From: an uncultured Angelakisella sp.
Lineage (GTDB): Bacteria; Bacillota; Clostridia; Oscillospirales; Ruminococcaceae
Assembly: GCA_910585525.1 (NCBI GenBank)
Contig: CAJUFR010000019.1
Coordinates: forward strand, 1-34,408
Length of the DNA stretch: 34,408 nucleotides
Direction of reading: 5' to 3'
Of this stretch, positions 7,434 through 15,873 are shown piece after piece. The notes under the pieces were generated by a model. The model saw only the letters and a list, made by a program, of their open reading frames with translations, was not told where the DNA came from and searched no databases. The translations under genes were made by a program, and so were the position numbers. Each line of letters begins with the position of its first letter. The stretch's first letter is position 1.

Positions 7434-8774
7434 ATGAACGATACCGTAGGACTTTTTGAAAAAGCGCCGGTGCCCCAGGCGGTGCTGAAAAACACCATCC
7501 CCGCCATGGCGGCGATGCTGATGGTTTTGATCTACAACCTGGCGGACACCTTTTTTATCGCCCAGACCCGTAACGACATCCTGGTGGCGGCGGTATCCCT
7601 GGCAACACCGGTGTTTTTGATCTTTATGGCATTGGGGACCGTTTTTGGCATCGGCGGGACCTCGGTGATCTCCCGCTCCCTGGGCCAGGGCCGGACAGAG
7701 CATGCAAAGAAGGTTTGCTCCTTCTGCATGTGGGGGTGCGTCACGGTGGGGGTGGTCATCTCCGCGGTGTTCCTGCTGCTGATGGAGCAGATATTGGAAC
7801 TCATCGGGGCCAGCGCGGACACCTGGGGACCGGCCAGGACCTACCTGACCATCGTCGCCCTGGGCGGCCCCTTTGTGCTGATCTCCAGCTGCTTTTCTAA
7901 CATCCTCCGGGCGGAGGGGCAGCCCAACAAGGCCATGATGGGGCAGATACTGGGGAATCTCCTCAATGTCCTTCTGGACCCGGTGCTGATACTGGGGTTC
8001 CGGTGGGGGATCGCCGGGGCGGCCATAGCCACGGTGGCCGGCAACCTGGCAGGGGCCGGGTACTACCTTCTTCACTTTCTGCGAGGCCGCTCCACCCTCA
8101 GCGTCCACATCAGGGACCTTTCCTTCCGGGATGGCATCGGCGCCGGTGTTCTGGCTATCGGTATCCCGGCTTCTCTGGGCTCCCTGCTGATGAGCCTGTC
8201 CCAGATCATCATCAACGCCCGGATGGCGGGCTACGGGGACATGGCCCTGGCGGGGATGGGGGTGGCCATGAAGGTGACTATGATGACCGGCATGGTCTGC
8301 ATCGGCTTCGGGCAGGGGGTCCAGCCGCTGCTGGGCTACTGCGTGGGTGCCGGGCTGTGGGAGCGGTTCAAAAAAATTATGGGCTTTTCCATCCTGTTTT
8401 CCTTGGGTCTCAGCGCCGCCATGACGGGGCTGTGCTATCTGTTGCGTGGCCCCATCATCCGTGTATTCTTGACTGAACCGGCCTCCTTTGATTTTGCCCT
8501 GACCTTTACCAACATCCTGCTGACCACCAGCTTCCTGTTTGGGGTGTTCTATGTGCTGGCCAACGCCTTGCAGGCCATGGGGGCGGCGGCTCAGGCGCTG
8601 GTCATCAACCTCAGCCGCCAGGGGCTCATCTATATCCCGGCGCTGTACATCCTCCAGGCGCTCCTGGGGGCCACCGGCTTGGCCTGGGCCCAGCCGGTGG
8701 CCGACCTGCTCTCCACCGTGCTGGTGGCGATGCTGTATTTTTGGACCTCCCGCAGGATGATGGCGGGGGAGTGA
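7434..8774 (+). CDS. MATE-family multidrug efflux transporter
   Basis: A 446-residue membrane protein with about twelve predicted transmembrane helices, arranged as two halves, expected to export drugs or metabolites in exchange for Na+ or H+. The N-terminal half contains family patterns (PAMAAMLMVLIYNLADTFFI, and GGTSVISRSLGQG), and the second half contains SQIIINARMAGYGD and GFGQGVQPLLGYCVGAG. A perfect AAGGAGG precedes the ATG. The gene follows a MarR regulator that probably represses it. It ends seven bases before the convergent ABC permease stop, with a small hairpin joining both stops. Confidence 0.92.
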   Translation: MNDTVGLFEKAPVPQAVLKNTIPAMAAMLMVLIYNLADTFFIAQTRNDILVAAVSLATPVFLIFMALGTVFGIGGTSVISRSLGQGRTEHAKKVCSFCMWGCVTVGVVISAVFLLLMEQILELIGASADTWGPARTYLTIVALGGPFVLISSCFSNILRAEGQPNKAMMGQILGNLLNVLLDPVLILGFRWGIAGAAIATVAGNLAGAGYYLLHFLRGRSTLSVHIRDLSFRDGIGAGVLAIGIPASLGSLLMSLSQIIINARMAGYGDMALAGMGVAMKVTMMTGMVCIGFGQGVQPLLGYCVGAGLWERFKKIMGFSILFSLGLSAAMTGLCYLLRGPIIRVFLTEPASFDFALTFTNILLTTSFLFGVFYVLANALQAMGAAAQALVINLSRQGLIYIPALYILQALLGATGLAWAQPVADLLSTVLVAMLYFWTSRRMMAGE

Positions 8775-8788
8775 GGGGCCTCTACTCC
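8768..8788. terminator. Small bidirectional hairpin joining two convergent stops
   Basis: GGAGT (8768-8772) pairs with ACTCC (8784-8788) and AGG with CCT inside. It includes the stop codons of both the MATE gene and the ABC permease gene. There is no T tract, so terminator function is uncertain. Confidence 0.35.
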
Positions 8789-11283
8789 ACCCTCCCGATC
8801 GCCCCCACGACACTCATCCGGCTGATCCTCCCCAGGGGGACGCAGGTGGCCAGCAGACAGGCGGCGATGGCCAGGGCCGACGCCTCCAGGATGGGGACCA
8901 CCGGCACCGGCGCCAGCCGGAGGGCGCCGGTCGTGGCCGCCTCCACCAGGATGGTGCAGAGGTACCCGGCAACGCCACCTATCACCGACGCCATGATGCC
9001 GTAATAGGCCCCCTCCCACAGGAATACCCGGTACAGGCTGCCGGCGCTCATGCCGATAGCCCGCTGCATCCCGATCTCGGCCACACGGGTGTGGATGCTG
9101 GTGTAAACGGTGTTGATGATATTCAGCAGGCCGATGAGGGCCACAAAGAGGATGAGCCCCCAGGCCAAGAGCCGTATCTGGGCAAAACTCTCCGCCAGCT
9201 GCCGGTCGGTGTCCTCGTAGGAGAGCCAGAGGGTGCCGGGGACCCGCTTTGCCAGGGTCTCCACCACGGCGTCGAACTCCTCCCGGTCCACCCCCTCCGC
9301 CAGGGCGGGCAGCAGCTCATGGTAGGCCGTCTTGCCGGTGAGGGCGGTGTACAACGTCTCATTTACAATGACCTGGACACCGTTGACAAAGCCGTTGTTC
9401 CCCACCGCCAGGTAGCCGTCATAGTCGTCCAGGGTGTACAGCACCTCCAGTTCACGGCCCGCCACGGTGATGGTCTCTCCCGCCGGGATGGTGGTGCGGG
9501 GGATATCCTGCCCGTCAAAGTTCAGGGGGATGGGGTTGCGGACGATACAGCCCTCCCCGGCCTTCAGCTTCGCCAAAAGTTCCGGCGGCAGATGGGAAAA
9601 CGCCTTGTCCCAGTAGGCGCCGTTGAGCCCCGCCACCTGGAAGGTCTCCGCCGGCTGGAGGGGGAGACCGAATTGGATGCCGTCCAGGCGGCCGTCCGGC
9701 CCCTGATCGTAAAGGGAAAACTGTATGGCGGTGAGTTCCGCCACCCGGGGATCGTCCCTCATGGCCTGGTACTCCCGGGGGGAGAAGCCCATGGCCTCGT
9801 TGGTGATGGAGTAGTCCCCGTAGTGCTCCGCCAAGCCGCCACCGGCGGTGTTCAGCAGCCCCACGGCGCTTTGGAGGGCGATGAAAACAGTGATGCTCAT
9901 CACCAGGGACAGGACGGTGATGACGGTGCGGCCACGGCTCCGCCCCAGGTTGAGACGGGCGTAATAGGCTTCAAAGCTGCGGATCCTCTTCGCCCTCCGG
10001 TCCCGGCGCCTGATCTTAACTTGGGTGCCGCTGATGGCCACCGTGGGGGCCACCTTGGCGGCGTGTCGGGCAGCAGGGAGGGCGGCGGCCAGGGCAAAAA
10101 GCAGGGTGACGGCGGCGCTGGCCAGCAGGAAAAAGCCCTTTCCGCCGCTGTTTTCGGCGATCAGCCGGTCCAGTTCCCCGGCATCCCGGGCCAGGAATAT
10201 CTCCGGGGAGAGCAGCCCGGTGGCGGCGGTGAGGATGCCTTTGGCCGACAGGCTCCCCAGCAGCAGCCCCAGGGGGATGCCAAGGGCGCAGAGGGAAAGG
10301 ACCTGGGCGATGACAAGGAGATAAAGCTGCCCCTTGTCCGCCCCCATGGCCCGGAGGATGCCGTACTGGGTCATCCGCCGGGAAACGGCGATCTTCAGGA
10401 TGTTGTAGATCACCAGCCCCGCCGCCAGCAGGAGCAGCGCCCCCACCAGGATACCCGCCGCCAGCAGGTAGGAGAACCCCTTGTCAGAGGCATCCGCCAC
10501 GTCGGCGGCTTCGCTGTCGTACCGGATGCCCAGGGCGTCCAGGTACAGGATGTTGTAGGTGGTGTCCAGGGGGTGGATGTCCATCGCCGAAACAAGGCTG
10601 TCCATGGTGGACTGGAACGACCCCTTGTCCGCCACCTTGATATCCACGTTGTAATAGAAATATTCCTCCGGCAGCAGGGCCTCCGCCGTCCCCGGCCCCA
10701 CGATGCCGTTGACCGTACCGGCGGTGTAGCTCATGTAGTTGCTCCGGGTGATGCCCACCAGGGTGAGGTCCGCGGTGAAGTTGTGGGACTGGGTCATCAC
10801 CCCGTGGCGCAGCGCCTTGGAGAGGGGGAGGGAGACCGTTTCCCCCAGGCTGCCGGTGAAGCCCAGGTATTCCAGCACATCCTCCGGCAGGGCAACTTCC
10901 ATGGGGGCCTGGGGCAGCCGCCCCTCCTTGATGGCGGAGATGGAGGGGTAAACGGCGCTCACATCCTCCTGGAATTCGCTGAGTCCCAGTAAGAGGGTGT
11001 TGTCCAGCCGCATGCTCCCCAGCACCACATAGCTGCCCGCGAAGGAGAGGCGGGGGTCGCTTTGCAGCGCCGCCAGCTGCTCCCGGTCCATCTGGACCAA
11101 GCCGGCGTGGCGGTCGCCGCCGATGGCGATGGCCTGCTGCTGCCGCATGGCGGACAGGATCCCCGCCGATTGGCCGATGGCCGCCGTCATCATGGTGGAA
11201 AGGACGATGGCCAGGAGGATCAGAACAGAGGTGATCCGCTGGGCCAGCAGTTCTTTCCGGGCCAGCGCAGAATAGTGTTTCAT
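8782..11283 (-). CDS. ABC transporter permease with two FtsX domains
   Basis: An 833-residue membrane protein of the MacB/FtsX superfamily, with a first membrane segment near 16-38, a large extracellular domain, an FtsX core (SYLLAAGILVGALLLLAAG onward, ending around LPAARHAAKVAPTVAISG), a second extracellular domain, and a second FtsX core (LLAWGLILFVALIGLLNIINT, then TRVAEIGMQRAIGMSAGSLYRV). Such permeases transmit ATP-driven motion to extracytoplasmic substrates such as peptides, lipids or lipoproteins rather than importing solutes. Its ATG overlaps the stop of the ATPase gene by four bases (ATGA). The two-component genes immediately upstream point to a role in resistance to cell-envelope-active peptides, as an inference. 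Confidence 0.9.
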   Translation of the reverse strand: MKHYSALARKELLAQRITSVLILLAIVLSTMMTAAIGQSAGILSAMRQQQAIAIGGDRHAGLVQMDREQLAALQSDPRLSFAGSYVVLGSMRLDNTLLLGLSEFQEDVSAVYPSISAIKEGRLPQAPMEVALPEDVLEYLGFTGSLGETVSLPLSKALRHGVMTQSHNFTADLTLVGITRSNYMSYTAGTVNGIVGPGTAEALLPEEYFYYNVDIKVADKGSFQSTMDSLVSAMDIHPLDTTYNILYLDALGIRYDSEAADVADASDKGFSYLLAAGILVGALLLLAAGLVIYNILKIAVSRRMTQYGILRAMGADKGQLYLLVIAQVLSLCALGIPLGLLLGSLSAKGILTAATGLLSPEIFLARDAGELDRLIAENSGGKGFFLLASAAVTLLFALAAALPAARHAAKVAPTVAISGTQVKIRRRDRRAKRIRSFEAYYARLNLGRSRGRTVITVLSLVMSITVFIALQSAVGLLNTAGGGLAEHYGDYSITNEAMGFSPREYQAMRDDPRVAELTAIQFSLYDQGPDGRLDGIQFGLPLQPAETFQVAGLNGAYWDKAFSHLPPELLAKLKAGEGCIVRNPIPLNFDGQDIPRTTIPAGETITVAGRELEVLYTLDDYDGYLAVGNNGFVNGVQVIVNETLYTALTGKTAYHELLPALAEGVDREEFDAVVETLAKRVPGTLWLSYEDTDRQLAESFAQIRLLAWGLILFVALIGLLNIINTVYTSIHTRVAEIGMQRAIGMSAGSLYRVFLWEGAYYGIMASVIGGVAGYLCTILVEAATTGALRLAPVPVVPILEASALAIAACLLATCVPLGRISRMSVVGAIGRVE

Positions 11284-11954
11284 CCCGCCGTCACCTCCGT
11301 CAGTACCCCGTCCACCATCACCAGCCGCCGGGCCGCCATCCCGGCCACACGGCTGTCGTGGGTGATGACCACCAGGGCCTTGCCCAACTCCCTGCCCACC
11401 TGCTTCAGCAGTTCCATCACCTCGCTGCCGCTCCGGCTGTCCAGGTTGCCGGTGGGCTCGTCGGCAAAGATGACATCCGGCTTGGCGATCAGGGCCCGGG
11501 CGATGGCCACCCGCTGCTGCTGGCCGCCGGAAAGCTCGTGGGGCAGGTGGCCCAGCCGCTCCCCGATGCCCAGCATCCCGGCCAGTTCCTCCAGGTACCC
11601 TTGGTCCGGCTGCTTTTTGTCCAGCAGCAGCGGCATGATGATGTTTTCCCGGGCGGTGAGGACCGGCAGCAGGTGGAACTGCTGGAAGATGAAGCCGATA
11701 CGCCGGCGGCGGAAGGCGGACAGTTCCTTGTCCCCCAGGCGGTAGATATCCTTTCCGTCGTAGGTCAGCTGGCCGGAGGTGGGCCGGTCCAGCCCGGACA
11801 GCAGGTGCAAAAGGGTGCTCTTGCCGCTCCCCGACGGCCCCATGATGGAGATGAGATCGCCGGGGGCGATGGCCAGCGACGCCCGGTCCAGCGCCACCAC
11901 CCGGTTTTCTCCCTCGCCGTAGACCTTGGAAAGTTCCGTTGCTTGGATAATCAT
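11280..11954 (-). CDS. ABC transporter ATP-binding protein (MacB/LolD type)
   Basis: A 224-residue cytoplasmic ATPase that powers the adjacent FtsX-type permease. Walker A is GPSGSGKS at 39-46, the Q-loop is IFQQFHLLPVLTA, the signature is LSGGQQQRVAIARAL from 141, and Walker B plus the DEPTGNLDS loop follows from 161. This pattern is typical of the antimicrobial-peptide and lipoprotein-release subfamily. AAGGAG precedes the ATG by about 12 bases. It is the first gene of a two-gene transporter unit, with its own promoter region carrying a direct repeat shared with the two-component operon. Confidence 0.94.
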   Translation of the reverse strand: MIIQATELSKVYGEGENRVVALDRASLAIAPGDLISIMGPSGSGKSTLLHLLSGLDRPTSGQLTYDGKDIYRLGDKELSAFRRRRIGFIFQQFHLLPVLTARENIIMPLLLDKKQPDQGYLEELAGMLGIGERLGHLPHELSGGQQQRVAIARALIAKPDVIFADEPTGNLDSRSGSEVMELLKQVGRELGKALVVITHDSRVAGMAARRLVMVDGVLTEVTAG

Positions 11955-11961
11955 AGAAAAA

Positions 11962-11990
11962 CACTCTCCTTATCTGAGATAAGAAGAGTG
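11962..11990 (-). promoter_or_regulatory. 29-bp inverted repeat at the ABC transporter -10/start region
   Basis: Arms CACTCT (11962-11967) and AGAGTG (11985-11990) enclose the perfect 15-bp palindrome CTTATCT-G-AGATAAG (11969-11983). Only one position of the 29-bp symmetry is broken. On the minus strand a TCTTAT -10 (11979-11984) lies 17 bases from a TTGAGT -35 (12002-12007). The repeat could be a second operator or a hairpin in the leader. Confidence 0.55.
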
Positions 11991-12002
11991 TAAAGGAGAA
12001 AA

Positions 12003-12019
12003 CTCAAGAAATCCTCAAG
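12003..12019 (-). promoter_or_regulatory. Direct-repeat box for the response regulator, ABC transporter promoter
   Basis: On the minus strand CTTGAG-N5-CTTGAG: two copies start exactly 11 bases apart (plus-strand CTCAAG at 12003 and 12014). The proximal copy overlaps the -35. One-turn-spaced direct repeats are the classic binding site of OmpR/PhoB regulators. Confidence 0.65.
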
Positions 12020-12020
12020 G

Positions 12021-13103
12021 TCAGCCGTCCAGCCGGAAGGAAGCGGTGGCTGCCCCGCCGGTCTCCCGGTTCTCCAGCCGGAGGCCGCCGCCGTGCTTCC
12101 GGCAGAGGAGGCCGCTGGTGTACAGCCCCATCCCAAAGTGCCCGTCGCCCCCCGCCGCCTTCCCGAAGGGCTTGGGCCCGCTTTCCAGCAGCCAGGCGGG
12201 GAACCCGGGGCCGTCGTCCGCTACCCAAAGGGACAGCGTCCCATCCCCCGGGGAAAGGGCAATCTCCAGCCGGCTCTGGGCAAAGCGGGCCCCGTTGCCT
12301 ATGAGGTTTTCCGCCACGGTGAGAAAGAGCCCGTGGTCCAGCCGCGCCGCCCCGGCATCCGGCCCGGTGGCGGTGACAGCCAGCGCCGGGGCCAGCAGCC
12401 GCGCCGTCTCCTCCAGTTCCGACACCAGGGTGGCGTAGTCCACGGCGGAGGCCCGCACCGGCAGCTGCTCCAGCCGCTGGACCGAACTCATGGCCTCCAC
12501 ATACTGCTCGATCCGTGCGGTGTAGCGTTCCAGCCGGTCCAGGGCCTGGGGGTCGGAGGGGTCCTGCCGCAGCAGCTTGACGCTCCCCTTCAGAACGGTG
12601 ACAGGGTTGCGCAGGTCGTGGGCAAAGGCGGCGTTGAGCCGTTGCCGTTCCTCCGCCTGCCGCCATAACTCCCGGTTGGTCTTTAGCAGCTCCCGCCGCA
12701 TCTGTTCAAAGGCGGCGCAGGTCTGCCCCAGTTCGTCATCCGAGACAGGGGGGATGGTGAAATCCAGATCGTGGGCCTGGATGCGCCGGGTCCCCTCCCG
12801 CAGCAGGGCGATGGGCTCCGCCAGCTTCCACCGGTAAAAGAGCGCCCCGGCCGCCCCCAGCCCCGCCGCCGGGAACAGGACCCAGCCCAGCAGGGCGATG
12901 ATATCCAGCGTCCCCCGCAGCCGCTGCTGCTCCGGCGTTGGCTCCGGCAGGGGGGTGACGACCCCGTTGCTCCCGATGACCACCCCCGCCGAGGGGTACC
13001 GGGAGGAGGACCGCCAGCACCCCCACCACAGCGCCGCCGCCAATACCACCGCCGCCAGCAGCCCGCAGAGGGTGAGCAGCAGGAAGGCCCGCCGCAGGCT
13101 CAT
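12021..13103 (-). CDS. Sensor histidine kinase
   Basis: A 360-residue membrane kinase. Two transmembrane helices (about 7-28 and 67-90) flank a short extracellular loop of roughly 40 residues. A HAMP-like linker follows, then the H-box AFAHDLRNP with the phospho-accepting His162, the N-box AENLIGN at 264-270, G1 DDGPGF at 296-301 and G2 GHFGMGL at 321-327. The short sensor loop is typical of kinases that depend on a partner transporter for sensing. The ATG at 13103 lies five bases after the regulator stop. A GTG at 13133 would lengthen it by ten residues but has no ribosome-binding site. Confidence 0.92.
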   Translation of the reverse strand: MSLRRAFLLLTLCGLLAAVVLAAALWWGCWRSSSRYPSAGVVIGSNGVVTPLPEPTPEQQRLRGTLDIIALLGWVLFPAAGLGAAGALFYRWKLAEPIALLREGTRRIQAHDLDFTIPPVSDDELGQTCAAFEQMRRELLKTNRELWRQAEERQRLNAAFAHDLRNPVTVLKGSVKLLRQDPSDPQALDRLERYTARIEQYVEAMSSVQRLEQLPVRASAVDYATLVSELEETARLLAPALAVTATGPDAGAARLDHGLFLTVAENLIGNGARFAQSRLEIALSPGDGTLSLWVADDGPGFPAWLLESGPKPFGKAAGGDGHFGMGLYTSGLLCRKHGGGLRLENRETGGAATASFRLDG

Positions 13104-13108
13104 GTTTT

Positions 13109-13780
13109 TCAGCCGTTCCACCGGTACCCGCACCCCCAGACCGTTTCGATGTAGCTTTGCTGGGTATGGACCGCCAGCTTTGCCCGTATCTTTCGGATAT
13201 GCTCCATCACGGTGTCGCTGTTCCCCTCCCCGTCGATGCCCCAGACCGTTTCATAGATGCGCTCCCGGTCAAAGACCTGCCCGGCGTTGAGGGAGAGCAG
13301 CTCCAGGATATCGAACTCCCGGCGGGAGAATGACACCGGCTGGCCCCGGACGGTAACGGCCCGGGCGGAGTAGTCCACCGCGCACTCCCCAAAGAAGCGC
13401 ACGGCGGAGGGGCTGCTCCGCCGCCGCTCCCGCCGCAGGTGGGCGGCCACCCGGGCCGCCAGCTGGTCCAGGTCGAAGGGCTTCACGATGTAGTCGTCCG
13501 CCCCCGCCTGGAACCCGGCGATCTGGTCGGCGGACTCCACACGGGCGGTCAAAAACAGGATGGGGCAGGCCATATGGTCCCGGATGGCCTGGCAGACGGC
13601 AAGGCCGTCCATCCCCGGCATATTGATATCCAGCAGGATCAGGTCCGGCTGCCTGCCCGCCTTTTGGATGGCCTCCCCGCCGCTGTAGGCGGTGAGGACC
13701 TGGTACTGGGGGGAGAAGTAGGCCTTCATGGTATCCACGATACCGGGCTCGTCGTCCACGATCAGCAGGGTCGGCTTCAA
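13109..13780 (-). CDS. OmpR/PhoB-family response regulator
   Basis: A 223-residue cytoplasmic regulator. The receiver domain has Asp residues at 9-10, the phospho-acceptor Asp51 in LILLDINMPGMDG, and the conserved Lys100 in YIVKPF. The C-terminal winged helix (about 130-223) carries SRREFDILELL and the ending IETVWGCGYRWNG. The start codon is TTG at 13780, set by AAAGGAG eight bases upstream. It is paired with the histidine kinase directly downstream. It probably activates its own operon and the ABC transporter, since the same spaced direct repeat precedes both. Confidence 0.94.
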   Translation of the reverse strand: MKPTLLIVDDEPGIVDTMKAYFSPQYQVLTAYSGGEAIQKAGRQPDLILLDINMPGMDGLAVCQAIRDHMACPILFLTARVESADQIAGFQAGADDYIVKPFDLDQLAARVAAHLRRERRRSSPSAVRFFGECAVDYSARAVTVRGQPVSFSRREFDILELLSLNAGQVFDRERIYETVWGIDGEGNSDTVMEHIRKIRAKLAVHTQQSYIETVWGCGYRWNG

Positions 13781-13833
13781 AGGGGATGCTCCTTTCCGTG
13801 AGGGTGTTGGTCATCTCATGGTAAAGTAAAATT

Positions 13834-13850
13834 CTCAAGAAAGGCTCAAG
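13834..13850 (-). promoter_or_regulatory. Direct-repeat box for the response regulator, own operon
   Basis: Plus-strand CTCAAG at 13834 and again at 13845, 11 bases apart, so CTTGAG-N5-CTTGAG on the coding strand. The sequence between the copies (CTTTC, versus GATTT at the transporter) differs, while the repeats are identical. No convincing -10 was found downstream, as expected of an activator-dependent promoter. Confidence 0.62.
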
Positions 13851-13861
13851 GGCAGGGGGGA

Positions 13862-13882
13862 GGCAGGAATAAAATTCCCGCC
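13862..13882 (-). terminator. Hairpin after the M56 protease gene
   Basis: GGCAGGAAT (13862-13870) and ATTCCCGCC (13874-13882) pair with one wobble across a three-base loop. It lies just after the M56 stop and before the regulator box. No T tract. Confidence 0.4.
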
Positions 13883-13905
13883 GGCCCCCTGCCATTATCC
13901 TGCCC

Positions 13906-15480
13906 TCAATAACGGTAATAATCGAACTTTTCCACCCGCAGCAGCTTGTACTGCTCGTCACGGATGATGTAAACATCCACCTCCCCCTGGCTGTTGGAGT
14001 AGTATTCCCCGGCAAGCTGGTCCTCCAGCACGTGGACCTGCTTGCCGTCGGCCAGCCAGTGGCCCTCCTTGTCCTTTTCCAGGCCGTACTCCTTGTACTG
14101 CTTCGCTGTCTCCTCCGGGTCCAGGGCCGGGGCGATGCGCACCCGGAAGGCCCCCGGCTCCACCCCGAACTCCAGGGCCAGCCGCTTCTGGATATCCTTT
14201 TCCAGCGCCTCCACCCGGATGTCGTCGGAAGCGTCGTTCACCACCTCGTGGACCACACGGTTGGCCCGGCTCCGGGCGTAGTCCCGGCTGCCCCCCAGCT
14301 GGATGGGGCGGGTCAGTTCCGCCTTGGCGACGTAGGTGCCGCCGCCGTAGCACCAATCACCCAGGTAGCTGGAGAAGAAGGTCTGGCCGCAGGTGGCGAA
14401 GGCGGTGGCGGAGGTGAGCACCACCACAGCGGCGGCGGCAAGGGTCATCACCCCCAGCTTGCGGTAGGAGAGGACGCCTTTGATCCGCCGCTCCACCTCG
14501 GTGCGGCTGAAGGCGCTGGCGAAGAGACCACCCCCCAGGCCGGGCACCGCCAGGGCCAGCAGGCTCTGGGCGTAGGGGGCGCTCTCCTCCTGGCCCATCA
14601 CCGCCAGGGCGGCTTCGTCGCAGGCGGGCTCCAGGTCACGGCAGAGTTCCCGGGCCATCACCCACACCAGGGGGTTGTACCAGTGGATGCAGAGGGCCGC
14701 CATCATCACCAGCTTCATCAGGTTGTCGCGGCGGCGGACGTGCATCGCCTCGTGGGTGAGGATATGCCGCACCAGCCGGGTGTTCTCAAAGTCCAGGGAG
14801 GCGGGGAGCAGGATGGCGGGCTGCAGGATGCCGATAACCACCGGGCTCTGGATGGTGTCGCAGCTGTATACCTTGGCGTTGACCCCGCAGCCCAGCAGCG
14901 TCTGGCGGACGGTGGAGTTTTCCTCCAGTTCGTAGACCCCCTGGAACTTCCGGCGGCTTTGGAAGTACCGCCAGCAGAGGACCAGGGCCGTCACCGCCAT
15001 CCCCACCAGGCCGATGCCGCCGAAGCCCATCCCCAGCTGTCCCATCAGGGAGGGGGCGCTGGATAGGACAGTGGCGAACTCCCAGTCGATAGACGACAAG
15101 TCCTCCGTCACCTGGGCGACCGCCTCGGGAGGGGAACTGTGAAAAACGATCTCCTCCGAAGCCAGCGAGGTGGCCTGCTCCTTGGGCACCACGTCATAGA
15201 CAGCGTTCAGCCCCCGGTCCAGAAGGGCCACCTGGTCGAACTCGGCCCAGGAGGTGCCGGACCACATATCCTCCAAAAACCCCGGCACCGGCAGGGACAG
15301 GGGACTGGATACCGAGAAGGGCACCAGCAGCCGCACCAGCACCAGCGCCCACAGCACCGGTATCACCCGCTTGGGCAGCCATTTTCCAAACAAAAACCGG
15401 ATGGCCAGCACCGCCAGCACCATCACCCCACCGTAGAACCCCATCAAAAACAGGGGCATACCAAACTGTAATTGGATCAT
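13906..15480 (-). CDS. M56-family (BlaR1/MecR1-like) membrane metalloprotease with unknown sensor domain
   Basis: A 524-residue membrane protein. Two helices at the N-terminus, a third near 155-175, then a cytoplasmic zinc protease domain with HEAMH at 243-247 and a following Glu in DLEPACDEAAL, then a helix near 350-365 and an extracellular C-terminal domain of about 155 residues. By analogy with BlaR1, the protease would inactivate the repressor encoded just upstream. The C-terminal domain is not a penicillin-binding domain: I see no SxxK-SxN-KTG set. It is charged and ends LLRVEKFDYYRY. The ATG overlaps the blaI-like stop (ATGA). What it senses is unknown. Confidence 0.88.
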   Translation of the reverse strand: MIQLQFGMPLFLMGFYGGVMVLAVLAIRFLFGKWLPKRVIPVLWALVLVRLLVPFSVSSPLSLPVPGFLEDMWSGTSWAEFDQVALLDRGLNAVYDVVPKEQATSLASEEIVFHSSPPEAVAQVTEDLSSIDWEFATVLSSAPSLMGQLGMGFGGIGLVGMAVTALVLCWRYFQSRRKFQGVYELEENSTVRQTLLGCGVNAKVYSCDTIQSPVVIGILQPAILLPASLDFENTRLVRHILTHEAMHVRRRDNLMKLVMMAALCIHWYNPLVWVMARELCRDLEPACDEAALAVMGQEESAPYAQSLLALAVPGLGGGLFASAFSRTEVERRIKGVLSYRKLGVMTLAAAAVVVLTSATAFATCGQTFFSSYLGDWCYGGGTYVAKAELTRPIQLGGSRDYARSRANRVVHEVVNDASDDIRVEALEKDIQKRLALEFGVEPGAFRVRIAPALDPEETAKQYKEYGLEKDKEGHWLADGKQVHVLEDQLAGEYYSNSQGEVDVYIIRDEQYKLLRVEKFDYYRY

Positions 15481-15842
15481 TTCTGTTCCCCGCCTTTCTC
15501 CCGGATCATCTCCGCCAGTTTTTTGGCATCTTCTTCCCCGACCCCCCGCTCCCGCAGGAAGGAGGAGAAGAACAACTCGCTGCTACCCCCGAACAGCCTG
15601 TCGATCAGGGCGTTGGTCTCGTCCCGCTGGGTGGCTGTCCGCTCCACCAGGGGGTGGCAGACGAACTCCGGCTCCTCCCGGCGGACCGCCCCCTTGTCCA
15701 CGCACTTTTTGATGACGGTGTAGGTGGTGTTCTTGTTCCAGCCCACCCGCTGGGACAGCACCTCCACCACCCTGCGGGCGGGGACAGGGCCCTCCTCCCA
15801 CAGCACCTCCATCACCTTCAGTTCCGAATCAAAGAGTTTCAT
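15477..15842 (-). CDS. BlaI/MecI-family transcriptional repressor
   Basis: A 121-residue winged-helix repressor. The start FDSELKVMEVLWEEGPVPARRVVEVL and the recognition region GWNKNTTYTVIKKCVDKGAV are the BlaI/MecI/CopY pattern, followed by a C-terminal dimerisation helix region. AAAGGAGG precedes the ATG at 15842; an in-frame ATG seven codons earlier lacks a site of its own. It is translationally coupled to the M56 protease. Three similar 18-bp palindromes between this gene and clpB are its probable operators. No beta-lactamase gene is nearby, so the regulon lies elsewhere. Confidence 0.9.
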   Translation of the reverse strand: MKLFDSELKVMEVLWEEGPVPARRVVEVLSQRVGWNKNTTYTVIKKCVDKGAVRREEPEFVCHPLVERTATQRDETNALIDRLFGGSSELFFSSFLRERGVGEEDAKKLAEMIREKGGEQK

Positions 15843-15873
15843 CCTTTGACCTCCTTTTGTCATGAAACGAAAC

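Noticed and set aside
9091..10992. 633-codon open frame opposite the ABC permease
   Set aside because: Composition is Gly/His/Gln-rich as expected from reversed codons; the permease on the other strand has clear FtsX features.
13104..13133. GTG start for the histidine kinase that would overlap the regulator gene
   Set aside because: No ribosome-binding site precedes it; the ATG at 13103 lies five bases after the regulator stop and gives a natural membrane start.
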